Shown here piece by piece: positions 28,114-37,900 of a stretch of 64,000 nucleotides of DNA (its first letter is position 1; each line of letters opens with the position of its first letter). The stretch comes from Roseateles amylovorans (GTDB lineage: Bacteria > Pseudomonadota > Gammaproteobacteria > Burkholderiales > Burkholderiaceae_C): the NCBI RefSeq assembly GCF_025398155.2, contig NZ_CP104562.2:2418001-2482000 (forward strand), given 5' to 3'. The translations under genes were made by a program, and so were the position numbers. The notes under the pieces are model-generated. The model had not been told where the DNA came from. It saw only the letters and a program-made list of their open reading frames with translations, and searched no databases.

Positions 28114-29387
28114 AGCAGCAGATTCTCCAGAGTCCGTCGGTAGATGCGCGTCAGCGGCGCGATCTGATCGAGCGGCACGTATTCGTCGATTTTGTGGATG
28201 CTCGCATTCAGCGGGCCGAATTCCACCACTTGGGGGCAGATCTTGGCAATGAAACGCCCGTCCGAGGTGCCGCCGGTGGTCGACAGCTCGGTCTGCACGC
28301 CCGTCTCTTCGGCAATCGCGGCGCTGAGGGCCGCGGACAGCTCGCCCACCGGCGTCAGGAAGGGCTCACCGGAGAGGGTCCAATCCAGCGCATAGTCCAG
28401 CCCGTGTGCGTCCAGCAGCGCGTGGACGCGTTGGCGCAATTGGTCGGGCGTCGATTCGGTGGAGAAGCGGAAGTTGAAGTCCACCGTCATCTCACCCGGA
28501 ATCACGTTGCCGGCGCCGGTGCCGGCCTGCACGTTGGAGATCTGGAAGGTGGTCGGCGGGAAGTAGGCATTGCCGGCGTCCCACACCATGGTGGCGAGTT
28601 CGGCCAATGCCGGTGCGGCCTGGTGCACCGGATTGCGCGCCAGATGCGGATAGGCCACATGGCCTTGCACCCCGATGACCCGCAGCCGTCCGGACAACGA
28701 GCCCCGACGGCCGTTCTTGACCGTATCGCCCAGCCGTTCCACCGAGGTGGGTTCGCCGACGATGCAGTAATCCAGCCGCTCGCCCCGCTGACGCAGCCGT
28801 TCGACACACACGACAGTGCCATCGCGGGCCGGGCCTTCCTCATCACTGGTCAGCAGGAAGGCCACCTGGCCTGCATGCGACGGATGGGCGGCCACGAAGT
28901 CTTCCACCGCCACCACCATGGCGGCGAGCGAGGTCTTCATATCCGCAGCGCCGCGGCCGTAGAGACGGCCGTCGCGAACGGTCGGCACGAAGGGATCACT
29001 CGCCCAGCGGGCGAGGTCCCCGGTGGGCACGACATCGGTGTGACCGGCAAAGACCAGGCAGCGGGCGGCCGACGATTGACCGCGCCGAATCGCCCACAGG
29101 TTGTGCACCCGGGCGCTCTCCGGGCCGCTGTCCATGCGCTCGAGCACGAAGCCCAGGGCCGCCAGACGGTCGCCGATCAGCGTCAGGCAACCCGCGTCAT
29201 CCGGCGTCACCGAGGCACGGGAGATCAGTTGCTCCAGCAGCGAGAGCGTGCGGTCCTCGACATCGTCCCCGGCCTGGCCCCGCAAGCGCGAGATCGAAGC
29301 GATCGGCGTACTGAGGGCGGCGGACGGCGACCGCGAGGTCGATGGCGTCGACGAGATCGGCGAAGGAGGCGGGGCGGACATCGTCAT
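28110..29387 (-). CDS. dapE: succinyl-diaminopimelate desuccinylase
   Basis: Metal-dependent M20 hydrolase that removes succinate from N-succinyl-LL-diaminopimelate on the way to lysine and peptidoglycan. Metal and catalytic motifs are visible: CLVFAGHTDVVPTGD, LYGRGAADMKT and LLTSDEEGPARDGT, and the C-terminal TGGTSDGRFIAK. From the ATG at 29387 the product is 425 residues, about 45 longer than usual; the extra N-terminus is Ser/Pro/Thr rich. No better start is visible before the conserved LSLLEQLISRASVTPDD, so the true start is uncertain. It follows pilU by 24 bases. Confidence 0.93.
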   Translation of the reverse strand: MTMSAPPPSPISSTPSTSRSPSAALSTPIASISRLRGQAGDDVEDRTLSLLEQLISRASVTPDDAGCLTLIGDRLAALGFVLERMDSGPESARVHNLWAIRRGQSSAARCLVFAGHTDVVPTGDLARWASDPFVPTVRDGRLYGRGAADMKTSLAAMVVAVEDFVAAHPSHAGQVAFLLTSDEEGPARDGTVVCVERLRQRGERLDYCIVGEPTSVERLGDTVKNGRRGSLSGRLRVIGVQGHVAYPHLARNPVHQAAPALAELATMVWDAGNAYFPPTTFQISNVQAGTGAGNVIPGEMTVDFNFRFSTESTPDQLRQRVHALLDAHGLDYALDWTLSGEPFLTPVGELSAALSAAIAEETGVQTELSTTGGTSDGRFIAKICPQVVEFGPLNASIHKIDEYVPLDQIAPLTRIYRRTLENLLL

Positions 29388-29411
29388 GCGAGGGGGGCGG
29401 GCCGGTGGCGA

Positions 29412-30569
29412 TCAGCCGGGTTGCACATCCAGGGTGATGGAGGTGAAGCTGGCTTCGTCGGCGGCCGGTTCTTCCTTCTTGGATTGCTGCGGCTTGCCGC
29501 CGGTCATGTCGTTCTGCAGACGCCAGAGCAGGTTGGTCGGCGAATCGGCGAAGGCCAGGCCTTCCTCGCGGGTGATCGTGCCGTCGTTGATCAGGTTGGC
29601 GAAGTGTTCCTCGAAGCTCTGAGAGCCTTCGGCAATGGACTTCTCCATCGCTTCCTTCACGCCGGCGAAATCACCTTGCTCGATCAGCTCGGCGATCAGC
29701 TTGGTGTTGAGCAGGATTTCGATGGCCGGCACGCGGCCGCCGGAAGCGGAACGCACCAGGCGCTGGGACACCACCGCTTTGAGGCCGGCGCCCAGGTCGT
29801 TCAGCATCGCTGGACGGGATTCCGGCGTGTAGAACGACATGATCCGGTTCAGCGCGTGATAGCTGTTGTTGCCGTGCAGCGTGGCCAGCACCAGGTGGCC
29901 GGACAGCGCGTAGGAGATCGCGGCCGTCATGGTTTCGCGGTCACGGATTTCGCCGATCAGGATGCAGTCGGGGGCCTGACGCAGCGCGTTCTTCAGTGCG
30001 ATCTGCAGCGAGGCGGTGTCGCGACCGACTTCGCGCTGGTTGACCAGCGAGCGCTTGTTGGCGAACAGGTACTCGACCGGATCTTCGATGGTCAGGATGT
30101 GGCCGGTCATCGTCTGGTTGCGGTGTTCCAGCATCGAGGCGAGCGTGGTGCTCTTACCGGTACCGGTGGCGCCCACCATCAGGATCAGGCCGCGTTTCTC
30201 GGTCACCAGCTTGCCCAGGATGGATGGCAGCGAGAGGCTGTCCAGCGAGGGGATCACGTGCGGAATGTGCCGGAAGACGGCGGCGATCGAGCCGCGCTGA
30301 CGGAAGCCGGAGAGCCGGAAGCTGCCGACCTTCGGAATGGACACGGCGAGGTTGAGTTCGCCGGTCGAGTCCAGTTCGGCCATGTGCTGGGCGTCGATCA
30401 CCTCGCCGATCAGCTGCTTGGGCTGCGCGGGGGTCAGCAGCTGGTCGGAGACCTGCACCATCTGCCCGTTGATGCGGATCAGCACCGGCATATTGGCCGA
30501 CAGATAGGTGTCCGATGCGCCCTTTTCGGCCATCAAGCGCAGGATGCGCTCCATATTCCCGGTACTCAT
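29412..30569 (-). CDS. pilU: PilT/PilU-family type IV pilus ATPase, probably PilU
   Basis: Hexameric cytoplasmic motor ATPase of type IVa pilus retraction. The 385-residue product has Walker A GATGTGKST at residues 133-141, the Asp-box ILTIEDPVEY near 158-167, Walker B DCILIGEIRD at 201-210 and the His-box TLHGNNSYHALNR. The charged C-terminal tail (QQSKKEEPAADE) favours PilU over PilT. The ATG at 30569 is chosen because GGAAGGG lies six bases upstream; ATGs at 30575, 30584 and 30602 are alternatives. It sits within the dap cluster, an arrangement I associate with Burkholderiales; no pilT partner is in the window. Confidence 0.88.
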   Translation of the reverse strand: MSTGNMERILRLMAEKGASDTYLSANMPVLIRINGQMVQVSDQLLTPAQPKQLIGEVIDAQHMAELDSTGELNLAVSIPKVGSFRLSGFRQRGSIAAVFRHIPHVIPSLDSLSLPSILGKLVTEKRGLILMVGATGTGKSTTLASMLEHRNQTMTGHILTIEDPVEYLFANKRSLVNQREVGRDTASLQIALKNALRQAPDCILIGEIRDRETMTAAISYALSGHLVLATLHGNNSYHALNRIMSFYTPESRPAMLNDLGAGLKAVVSQRLVRSASGGRVPAIEILLNTKLIAELIEQGDFAGVKEAMEKSIAEGSQSFEEHFANLINDGTITREEGLAFADSPTNLLWRLQNDMTGGKPQQSKKEEPAADEASFTSITLDVQPG

Positions 30570-30931
30570 CTCCATCCCTTCCATCGGGGCCACGCCCCGC
30601 ATGTCATGTTCTAGAACCTTAACGTTCCCGCAGCGCCTCGTCGCGGTATCTCGTCACATCTCATCCAGCAGGGCACCAAGTTCCCGCATCAGCCACGCGA
30701 TTCCCAACTCCGGCCTCCCGCCCCACCATGCGTCGCCCCAAGATCGACTGCATCCCGAGGGGCCGCCCCGCAGGCGGCGGCCTTATCAAGCGGAGCGCGG
30801 AGATCCGGCTCCGCCGGGCTCCCGCTCGCCCCCTGGGGGGGCCGCCGTCAGGCGGTAGGGGGGGGGCAGTCTCCGCCGGGCTCCCGCTCGCCCCCTGGGG
30901 GGCCGCCGTCAGGCGGTAGGGGGGGACTAGC
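30570..30931. other. gap between dapD and pilU
   Basis: About 360 bases. It holds a 62-bp direct repeat (30809-30928), a related GC-rich block near 30755-30785, and a perfect palindrome GTTCTAGAAC at 30608-30617 just upstream of pilU. No gene is supported. Confidence 0.6.
30809..30928. repeat. 62-bp GC-rich direct repeat, two copies
   Basis: Copy 1 begins at 30809 and copy 2 at 30871; both start CTCCGCCGGGCTCCCGCTCG and contain the small hairpin CCGCCGTCAGGCGG with flanking C-runs and G-runs. It directly follows the dapD stop on the - strand. It looks like an intergenic repeat family; copy number in the genome cannot be judged here. Confidence 0.85.
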
Positions 30932-31753
30932 CTACATCCGGAGGAGGTCGTTGATCGAGGTCTTGGCGCGGGTACCGGCATCCACCTTCTTGACGATGAT
31001 GGCCGCATACAGGCTGTACTTGCCGTCGCCCTTGGGCAGGCTGCCGCTGATCACCACCGAGCCGGCCGGCACGCGGCCGTAGGTGACGGTGTCGGTCTCG
31101 CGGTCGTAGATCGGGGTGCTCTGGCCGATGTAGACGCCCATCGAGATCACCGAGTTCTCTTCGACGATCACACCTTCGACCACCTCGGAACGAGCGCCGA
31201 TGAAGCAGTTGTCTTCGATGATGGTCGGATTGGCCTGCAGCGGCTCCAGCACGCCACCAATGCCCACGCCGCCGGACAGATGCACGTTCTTGCCGATCTG
31301 GGCGCAGGAACCGACGGTGGCCCAGGTGTCCACCATGGTGCCCTCATCGACATAGGCGCCGATGTTCACATAGCTGGGCATCAGGATGACGTTCTTGGCC
31401 ATGAAGCTGCCACGGCGGGCCACGGCCGGCGGCACCACGCGCACGCCGGTGGCGCGCAACTGGGCATCGGTCATGCCGCCGAACTTGGTCGGGACCTTGT
31501 CGAAGAAGGTCATGTCGCCGGCGCCCATCTGGCGGTTGTCGTTCAGGCGGAAGGACAGCAGCACCGCCTTCTTCACCCACTGGTGCACTTCCCAGTCGCC
31601 GACGGCCTTGCGCTCGGCCACCCGCAGGGTGCCGGCGTCCAGGCGGGCCAGCACCTCATCCACTGCGGCGCGCACTTCCGGTGCATTGGCGGGATTGAGG
31701 TTGGCGCGGCCTTCCCAGGCGAGGTCGATGATGGATTGCAGGTCTTGCGTCAT
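30932..31753 (-). CDS. dapD: tetrahydrodipicolinate N-succinyltransferase
   Basis: Transfers succinyl from succinyl-CoA to tetrahydrodipicolinate, the entry to the succinylase branch of lysine synthesis. The 273-residue protein begins MTQDLQSIIDLAWEGRANLN and has the left-handed beta-helix hexapeptide region, including VGSCAQIGKNVHLSGGVGIG and CFIGARSEVVEGVIVEENSV. The frame stays open upstream to 32008, but the family start is at 31753. dapC lies 203 bases upstream and dapE about 1.5 kb downstream on the same strand. Confidence 0.97.
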   Translation of the reverse strand: MTQDLQSIIDLAWEGRANLNPANAPEVRAAVDEVLARLDAGTLRVAERKAVGDWEVHQWVKKAVLLSFRLNDNRQMGAGDMTFFDKVPTKFGGMTDAQLRATGVRVVPPAVARRGSFMAKNVILMPSYVNIGAYVDEGTMVDTWATVGSCAQIGKNVHLSGGVGIGGVLEPLQANPTIIEDNCFIGARSEVVEGVIVEENSVISMGVYIGQSTPIYDRETDTVTYGRVPAGSVVISGSLPKGDGKYSLYAAIIVKKVDAGTRAKTSINDLLRM

Positions 31754-31956
31754 GGCGGTGTCGTGCGGATGGAAATCGGAAGGGGCGGTGAAAGTCTGTC
31801 GAGCGAGCGGCCACTGTGGCGCCCCGTATTCCGCAGTGGCCCGGTCAGCGAGGCAAGGTGCTCGGGGCGGGGGGCGGTCAGGCGTGTGCAGTGATCGAGC
31901 GTGGCGGCGACGTGTGGCGAGTGGCGTGTGGGCTAAGGACGTGTGTCGGGCCCGCT

Positions 31957-33183
31957 TCAGCGCAGGTTCCTGACGTAATCGACGATGCGGCGGGCGGCTT
32001 CCAGGCATTCAGCCTGCTCAGCCACCAACGCCAGACGGATGCGTCCGGCGCCGGGATTGATCCCATGCGCCTCGCGCGCCAGCAGACTGCCCGGCAAAAC
32101 GCCGACATTGTATTGAGCGAGCAGTCCCTGGGCGAAGCCAATATCGTTACCGTCTGGCACAGCGGCCCATAGGTAGAAGCCCGCATCCGGCAGGGCAACA
32201 TCCAGCACCTCGGCCAGCACCGGCGTCACCGCGGCGAACTTGGCGCGGTACTGGGCGCGGTTGTCGATCACATGCGTCTCGTCGTTCCAGGCCGCGATGC
32301 TGGCCGCCTGCACCATCGGACTCATGGCGCTGCCGTGGTAGGTGCGGTAGAGCAGGAAGCGCTTGATCCAGGCCGCATCCCCGGCCACGAAACCGGAGCG
32401 CATGCCCGGCACGTTCGAGCGCTTGGACAAACTGGTGAAGGCGATCAGGTTCCGGAAGTCGGGACGACCCAGCTGCACTGCGGCCTGCAGTCCCGACAGC
32501 GGCGCAGCGTCCGGACCGTCACGGAAATAGATTTCGGAATAGCACTCGTCCGAGGCGATCACGAAACCGTGGCGATCGCTCAGCTCGAACAAGGTCTTCC
32601 ATTCGGACAGCGGCATCACTGCGCCGGTCGGGTTGCCGGGCGAGCAGACATACAGCAGTTGGGTACGGGACCAGGTCGCTTCATCGATCTGCGACCAGTC
32701 GGCCGCGAAATTGCGGGCTGGATCGGAATTCGCGAAGGCGGGCGTGGCGCCGGCCAGCAGGGCTGCGCCTTCGTAGATCTGATAGAAGGGATTGGGGCAG
32801 ACGACGGTGGCGCCCGGCCGCGACGGATCGATCACCACCTGCGCGAGCGCGAACAGCGCCTCCCGCGAGCCATTCACCGGGAGGATTTGGGTGGCGGCAT
32901 CCACCGTCAGGCCGTACCGGCGCTGAAGCCAGGCAGAGATGGACGCTCTGAGCGCCGGATCTCCGGCGGTGGCGGGATAGCTGGACAGCCCTTTCAGGTT
33001 GGCCATCAAGGCCTCTTCCACCAACTTCGGCGCCGGGTGCTTCGGTTCACCGATGCCCAGCGAGATCGGCCGGAACTCAGGATTGGGCGTGATGCCCTGG
33101 GTCAGCGCGCGCAGCCGTTCGAACGGATAGGGCTGCAGCAGCGCAAGCCGCGGATTGACCGGGGGGGAAGCGGGGGACGTCAT
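31957..33183 (-). CDS. dapC: succinyldiaminopimelate transaminase
   Basis: PLP aminotransferase that makes N-succinyl-diaminopimelate from the DapD product. The 408-residue protein contains SLGIGEPKHPAP, the NPTG-type motif CSPGNPTGAVMP, the ASDECYSEIYF segment and the PLP lysine in TSLSKRSNVPGMRSG. The neighbouring dapD and dapE support DapC rather than another aspartate aminotransferase-type enzyme. ATG at 33183 is used; ATG at 33195 is equally open, and neither has a clear ribosome site. Confidence 0.93.
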   Translation of the reverse strand: MTSPASPPVNPRLALLQPYPFERLRALTQGITPNPEFRPISLGIGEPKHPAPKLVEEALMANLKGLSSYPATAGDPALRASISAWLQRRYGLTVDAATQILPVNGSREALFALAQVVIDPSRPGATVVCPNPFYQIYEGAALLAGATPAFANSDPARNFAADWSQIDEATWSRTQLLYVCSPGNPTGAVMPLSEWKTLFELSDRHGFVIASDECYSEIYFRDGPDAAPLSGLQAAVQLGRPDFRNLIAFTSLSKRSNVPGMRSGFVAGDAAWIKRFLLYRTYHGSAMSPMVQAASIAAWNDETHVIDNRAQYRAKFAAVTPVLAEVLDVALPDAGFYLWAAVPDGNDIGFAQGLLAQYNVGVLPGSLLAREAHGINPGAGRIRLALVAEQAECLEAARRIVDYVRNLR

Positions 33184-33596
33184 GGCCGGAATCATAGGGG
33201 ACCGGACCCGGGGACTGGGGCGCTGGGCGGGCGTGCCGAGGGTGGTGGCGCGTACTTATGTCGAGAATGCTGGGTTGAAGCGCAGCGGTGTGGTGGGGCG
33301 CTGGCCACCTTGCCGCAGGCGGGGAGGGGCTGGTTCAGATGAGAGGTGTTGCCTGTGCCCTGGGGCTACACGGCGTGGTCGGGCTGGGTTGCGTTGAGTT
33401 GGACCGCCGACCTGCCTCGGCCGGTGCGTTGGCCGCGAGGGCATGAGGCCTTGGCGCTGCCAAGACCTCACGCCCTCCCGTCCCCGATCAGCGTGGACTG
33501 CCCAGGTTTTGTGGGCGGTGGCGTACTCAACTTGGCTCGCCCAAGTTTTGCAGTGGGTGCCGAGGCTGCGGCAGATGCGGAGGCTGGGGCGTCGTG
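33184..33596. other. gap between SET gene and dapC
   Basis: About 410 bases upstream of dapC. It holds a perfect 7-bp hairpin AACTTGG (33529-33535) / CCAAGTT (33541-33547). No gene or confident promoter is seen. Confidence 0.4.
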
Positions 33597-34022
33597 CTAG
33601 AGGGCGCCTCGGCAGCCCGAGGCGCGGCATCGGCAGGCCAGGCGGCCCTCGTGGTGCGTCTGGCCGTAGTCGACCGTGATTTCCTCGCCGCTCGCAATGT
33701 CGCGAACCGCGTGGAAGCTGATCTCCCCATCCTCCACCTGGATGCGCGCATTCGGCACACAGCTGTGGTTGGTGAAGCGCATCGCATCCTGCGAGCGGCT
33801 CGCATCGATCGCCCGCGCCGGCGACAACTCCACCAGCATCAACCGTCGTCCACCCTGCGCCCGGCGGCGCGCCTCCGCTACCGTGATCGATTCCCCGGTC
33901 AACAACCCTAGCCGCGTCAGCGCACCAATCGCGCCATCCGCAAAGACACCAAAACCATCGATGCGACTCCGCCGCAACGTCACAGGGACGAATTGATGCG
34001 TGTTGTCATAGGTCAGGGCCAT
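33597..34022 (-). CDS. small SET-domain protein, putative lysine methyltransferase
   Basis: A 141-residue protein made almost only of a SET fold. Visible elements are SRIDGFGVFADG (the RGxG-like N-terminal strand), the catalytic-site motif FTNHSCVPNARI with NHSC at 85-88, GEEITVDYG at 112-120, and a post-SET zinc motif with Cys130, Cys132 and Cys137 (CRCRASGCRG). All key parts of a SAM-dependent protein-lysine methyltransferase are present. The substrate is unknown. The start at 34022 is the last ATG before the fold. It lies 74 bases downstream of queF on the same strand. Confidence 0.85.
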   Translation of the reverse strand: MALTYDNTHQFVPVTLRRSRIDGFGVFADGAIGALTRLGLLTGESITVAEARRRAQGGRRLMLVELSPARAIDASRSQDAMRFTNHSCVPNARIQVEDGEISFHAVRDIASGEEITVDYGQTHHEGRLACRCRASGCRGAL

Positions 34023-34096
34023 GCGGATGGGGACGGGTGCGGGCGGTGAGGTTGGGCGACGTGGGACGCGAGCGAGGGTGAGCGCGCTCCGAAGGA

Positions 34097-34714
34097 TCAG
34101 CGCAGCAGACCGGATTCGAATCCGTGAGCCGGCAGGTCCACCGCAGGCAGCGGCTTCCAACCCTTTTTGCGATGCTCGGCCACCACGTTGGTGTAGATGC
34201 CGCCCCGCACATACCACTTCGCGGTGATGCGGATGAAGCGCGGATTCGTGACCTTCACGATGTCTTCCAGGATGGTGTTGGTCACCTTCTCATGGAAGGC
34301 GCCTTCATCCCGGTAGCTCCAGAAGTACATCTTCAGGCTCTTCAGCTCGACGCAGTATTCGTCCGCGATCATGTCGATGGTGAAGTGCGCGAAGTCCGGC
34401 TGGCCGGTCAGCGGGCAGTGGCAGGTGAACTCCGGGACCTGGAACTGAATGACGTAGTCACGCTCTGGCGCCGGGTTGGGGAACACATGGATCTCCTTGC
34501 TCGGGCGGCTCGGAGGATTGGGCGGCATCTCCCGCATCTTGGGCGCCGCAGCGGGCTTGCCGGCCTTGGCGCTGCCCTTGGATGACAGGGCGGCATCGGC
34601 GGACTTGGACGCCTTGGGGGTCTTGGGTGCCTTGATCGGCTTGAGTGTTTTGGCGGTCGTCGGGGTGACGGAGGCGGCAGCAGCGGTCGGCTTGGCGGAA
34701 GAGGTCTTGGCCAT
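34097..34714 (-). CDS. queF: NADPH-dependent 7-cyano-7-deazaguanine reductase
   Basis: Reduces preQ0 to preQ1 in queuosine synthesis. The catalytic core (about residues 80-205) is a short-type QueF: CHCPLTGQPDFAHF holds the thioimide-forming cysteine, VELKSLKMYFWSYRDEGAFH is the substrate region, split here at 20 residues, and RGGIYTNV follows. The first about 62 residues from ATG 34714 are an unusual Lys/Ala/Pro/Thr-rich tail (KPIKAPKTPKASKSADAAL). An internal Met (MREMPPNPP) near residue 62 could be the true start, which would remove the tail. It is divergent from smc. Confidence 0.92.
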   Translation of the reverse strand: MAKTSSAKPTAAAASVTPTTAKTLKPIKAPKTPKASKSADAALSSKGSAKAGKPAAAPKMREMPPNPPSRPSKEIHVFPNPAPERDYVIQFQVPEFTCHCPLTGQPDFAHFTIDMIADEYCVELKSLKMYFWSYRDEGAFHEKVTNTILEDIVKVTNPRFIRITAKWYVRGGIYTNVVAEHRKKGWKPLPAVDLPAHGFESGLLR

Positions 34715-34936
34715 GTGGAGTTCTGGGTGAGAGGGGTCGGGGGCGTGTCGGCGCAGATCGCCGGGACGCAGGCCGTTGGAGGCAGGGCGCGATGGTATCA
34801 TCCGCCGCGAATCGAGCGCCCCGTCCAGGGGCGTTTCCACAATCAAATCAAAGGCTTAGAACACGTTGAGTGCGCGTCGATCACCGGTCGCCCGCACGTC
34901 GGCGGGCCCCTTCAAAGCGATGGTTCGAACGTCCCG

Positions 34937-37900
34937 ATGCGACTGAACTCGATCAAGCTCTCGGGCTTCAAGTCCTTTGCCGACCCCACCAACTTCCAGT
35001 TGCCCGGCCAATTGGTCGGCGTGGTGGGCCCCAACGGCTGCGGCAAGTCCAACATCATGGACGCGGTGCGCTGGGTGCTGGGCGAGAGCAAGGCCAGCGA
35101 ACTGCGTGGCGAGTCCATGCAGGACGTGATCTTCAACGGCTCCGGCAACCGCAAGCCCGCCAGCCGCTCCAGCGTGGAGCTGGTGTTCGACAACACCATC
35201 GCCCGCGCCGGCGGTCAGTGGAACCAGTTCACCGAGATCGCGGTCAAGCGGGTGCTGACCCGTGACGGCACTAGCAGCTACTTCATCAACAATCAGCCGG
35301 TGCGTCGACGCGACGTGCAGGATGTGTTCCTCGGTACCGGCCTGGGCCCGCGCGCCTACGCCATCATCGGCCAGGGGACGATCAGCCGCATCATCGAATC
35401 CAAGCCCGAGGAACTGCGCATGTTCCTCGAGGAAGCCGCCGGCGTCTCGAAGTACAAGGAACGCCGCCGCGAGACCGAGAACCGCCTCAAGGACACCCGC
35501 GAGAACCTGACCCGGGTCGACGACATCCTGCGCGAGCTCAACAACAACCTCGAGAAGCTGGAGCGCCAGGCCGAGGTCGCCGCCAACTACCGTCATCTGC
35601 AGGACCAGGGCACCCTGAAGCTGCATCAGCTCTGGTTCCTGAAGCACCGCGATGCCGCCGGCGAGGCCACCCGCGTCAAGGTGGAGCATCTGGAAGCGGT
35701 CAACGCGCTGGAAGCGCGCATGGCAGAGCTGCGGCATCTGGAGGCCGAGCTCGAAACCATCCGCCAGTCGCATTACGCCGCCGGCGATGAGTTGCATGCC
35801 GCCCAGGGCCGCCATGCGGAGGCGCAGCTCGAGGTCAGCCGGCTGGAAGAGCGCATCCGCTATGTGGTGGAAGGGCGTCAGCGTCTGGAGCAGCGGCTGG
35901 TGGAGTTGCAGGCGCAGAACCAGCAGTGGCAGGAGCGCGCCGAGCAGGCGCAAGCCGAGCTGGACGACGTCGCCACCCAGATCGCCCAGGCCGAAGAGCA
36001 GAGCGAGATCCTCGCCGCCCAGGCCGAAGATCAGGCGATGAAGCTGCCCGAGGTCGAGGATCAGCTCCGTGCCGCGCAGGGCCGCGCCAACGAACAGCGC
36101 ACCCAGGTCACCCAGGTGCAGCAGCAGATCCAGGTGCTGGCGGCGGAGAGCCGCAGCGTCGATGAACAGCTCAAGGGCCTGCGCGGCCGACGCGAGCGCC
36201 TGGCGCAGGAGCGCCAGGGCCTGGCCGCGCCGCAGCACGACAAGCTCGAGGAAGTGAAGCAACGCTCCGCCGCCGCCGATGAGCAGCAGGCCGTCGCCGA
36301 TGCGCGACTGGGCGAGCTCGCCGATGCGGTGCCGCAGGCCGACGAGCTCCGTCAGCGATCGCAGCAGGAAGCCCAATCCCAGGCTGCGAAGCTGACCGAC
36401 ATCGTGGCGCGCCTGACCGCCTTGCGCGCCTTGCAGGAAAAGGTGCAGACCGAAGGCAAGCTCAAGCCCTGGCTGGCCAAGCACGGACTTGACGGCGTCA
36501 AGGGCCTGTGGACGCAGCTCCACATCACCCCGGGCTGGGAGAACGCGCTGGAGGCCGCACTGCGCGAACGCATGGGTGCGCTGTCGGTGGGTAGGCTGGA
36601 AACCGTCCAGGCCTTCGCTGCCGATCCGCCGCCGGCGCGGTTGGCGTTCTACTCGCTGCCGTCCGGCGAGATCGCCAACACCCACCGCGCGCTGTCTCCG
36701 CTGAGCGACCTGCTCAAGCTGGAATCCAATGGCCTCAAGGCCTTGATGAACGACTGGCTGGAAGGCATCTACACCGCCGAGTCGATCGGCGAGGCCCTGG
36801 CGCAGCGCCCGCAACTCAGCCATGGCGAGGTCATCATGACCCGCGAAGGCCATGCGGTCAGCCAGTTCGCGGTCAGTTTCTATGCGGCCGATTCCGAAAC
36901 CGCCGGCCTGCTGGCCCGCGCCCAGGAAATCGAGAACCTGGAGCGCGAGCAGCGCGCCCAGTCGCTGATCGCCGACGAGGCCCGGGCCCAGGCGATCCGC
37001 GCCGAGGCCGCCTACACCGAATCCGCCCAACGTCTGGCGGTGCTGCGTCGCGAAGCCACCGAGATCCAGGCGCGCGCCCATCAACTGCAGGTCGAACTGC
37101 TGCGCCTGGCCCAGCAAACCGAAGCGGCGGTGGCACGACGCAGCCAGCTCGACGACGAACTCGCCGAGATCGACGCCCAGACCGAAGCGCTGCTGGAACG
37201 CCGCATGGAAGGCGAAGCCCGGTTCGAGGAATTGGACCTGCAACTGGCCGCCACCCAGGAACGCCATGCCGAGCTCGACGAGGCGGTGATCCAGGGCGAA
37301 CGCAAGCTCGCCGAGGCCCGCGAGCATCAGCGGGTGCTGGAGCGGCGTGCGCAGGAAGCGGTCTTCAGCGCACGTGCGCTGGCGGCCAAGCGCGGCGAGC
37401 TGCAGCGCAGCATCGAGACCTCGCGCCAGCAGGTGCAGGTCAATGAACAGACCGTCCAGAACATGGCCCAGGAGCGTGCCGAACTGGACGACGCCGCCGC
37501 CCAGGCCGGCCTGCAGGATGCGCTGGCCTTGAAGGTGGAGCGTGAGCAGGCCCTGGCCCAGGTGCGCGCCAGCTACGACGACCTCAGCCTGCGCCTCAAG
37601 CGCAGCGAGGAGCAGCGCATGACGATCGAGCGGGCGCTCGATCCGCTGCGCGAGCGCATCACCAAGCTGCAGCTCGATGAGCAGGCCGCCGCGCTCGGCG
37701 GGCAGCAGTACATGGAGCAGCTCACCGCGGCGAATGTGGATCTGGAGGTCCTCGCCAAATCGGTCGAGGAGGGCGCGGTGAAGCTGTACGGCCTGCAGGG
37801 CGAGATCGACCGCATCACCCGCGAGATCGCCGCACTCGGCGCGGTCAACCTCGCCGCACTGGACGAGCTGGGCGCCGCGCGCGAGCGCAAGACCTTCCTC

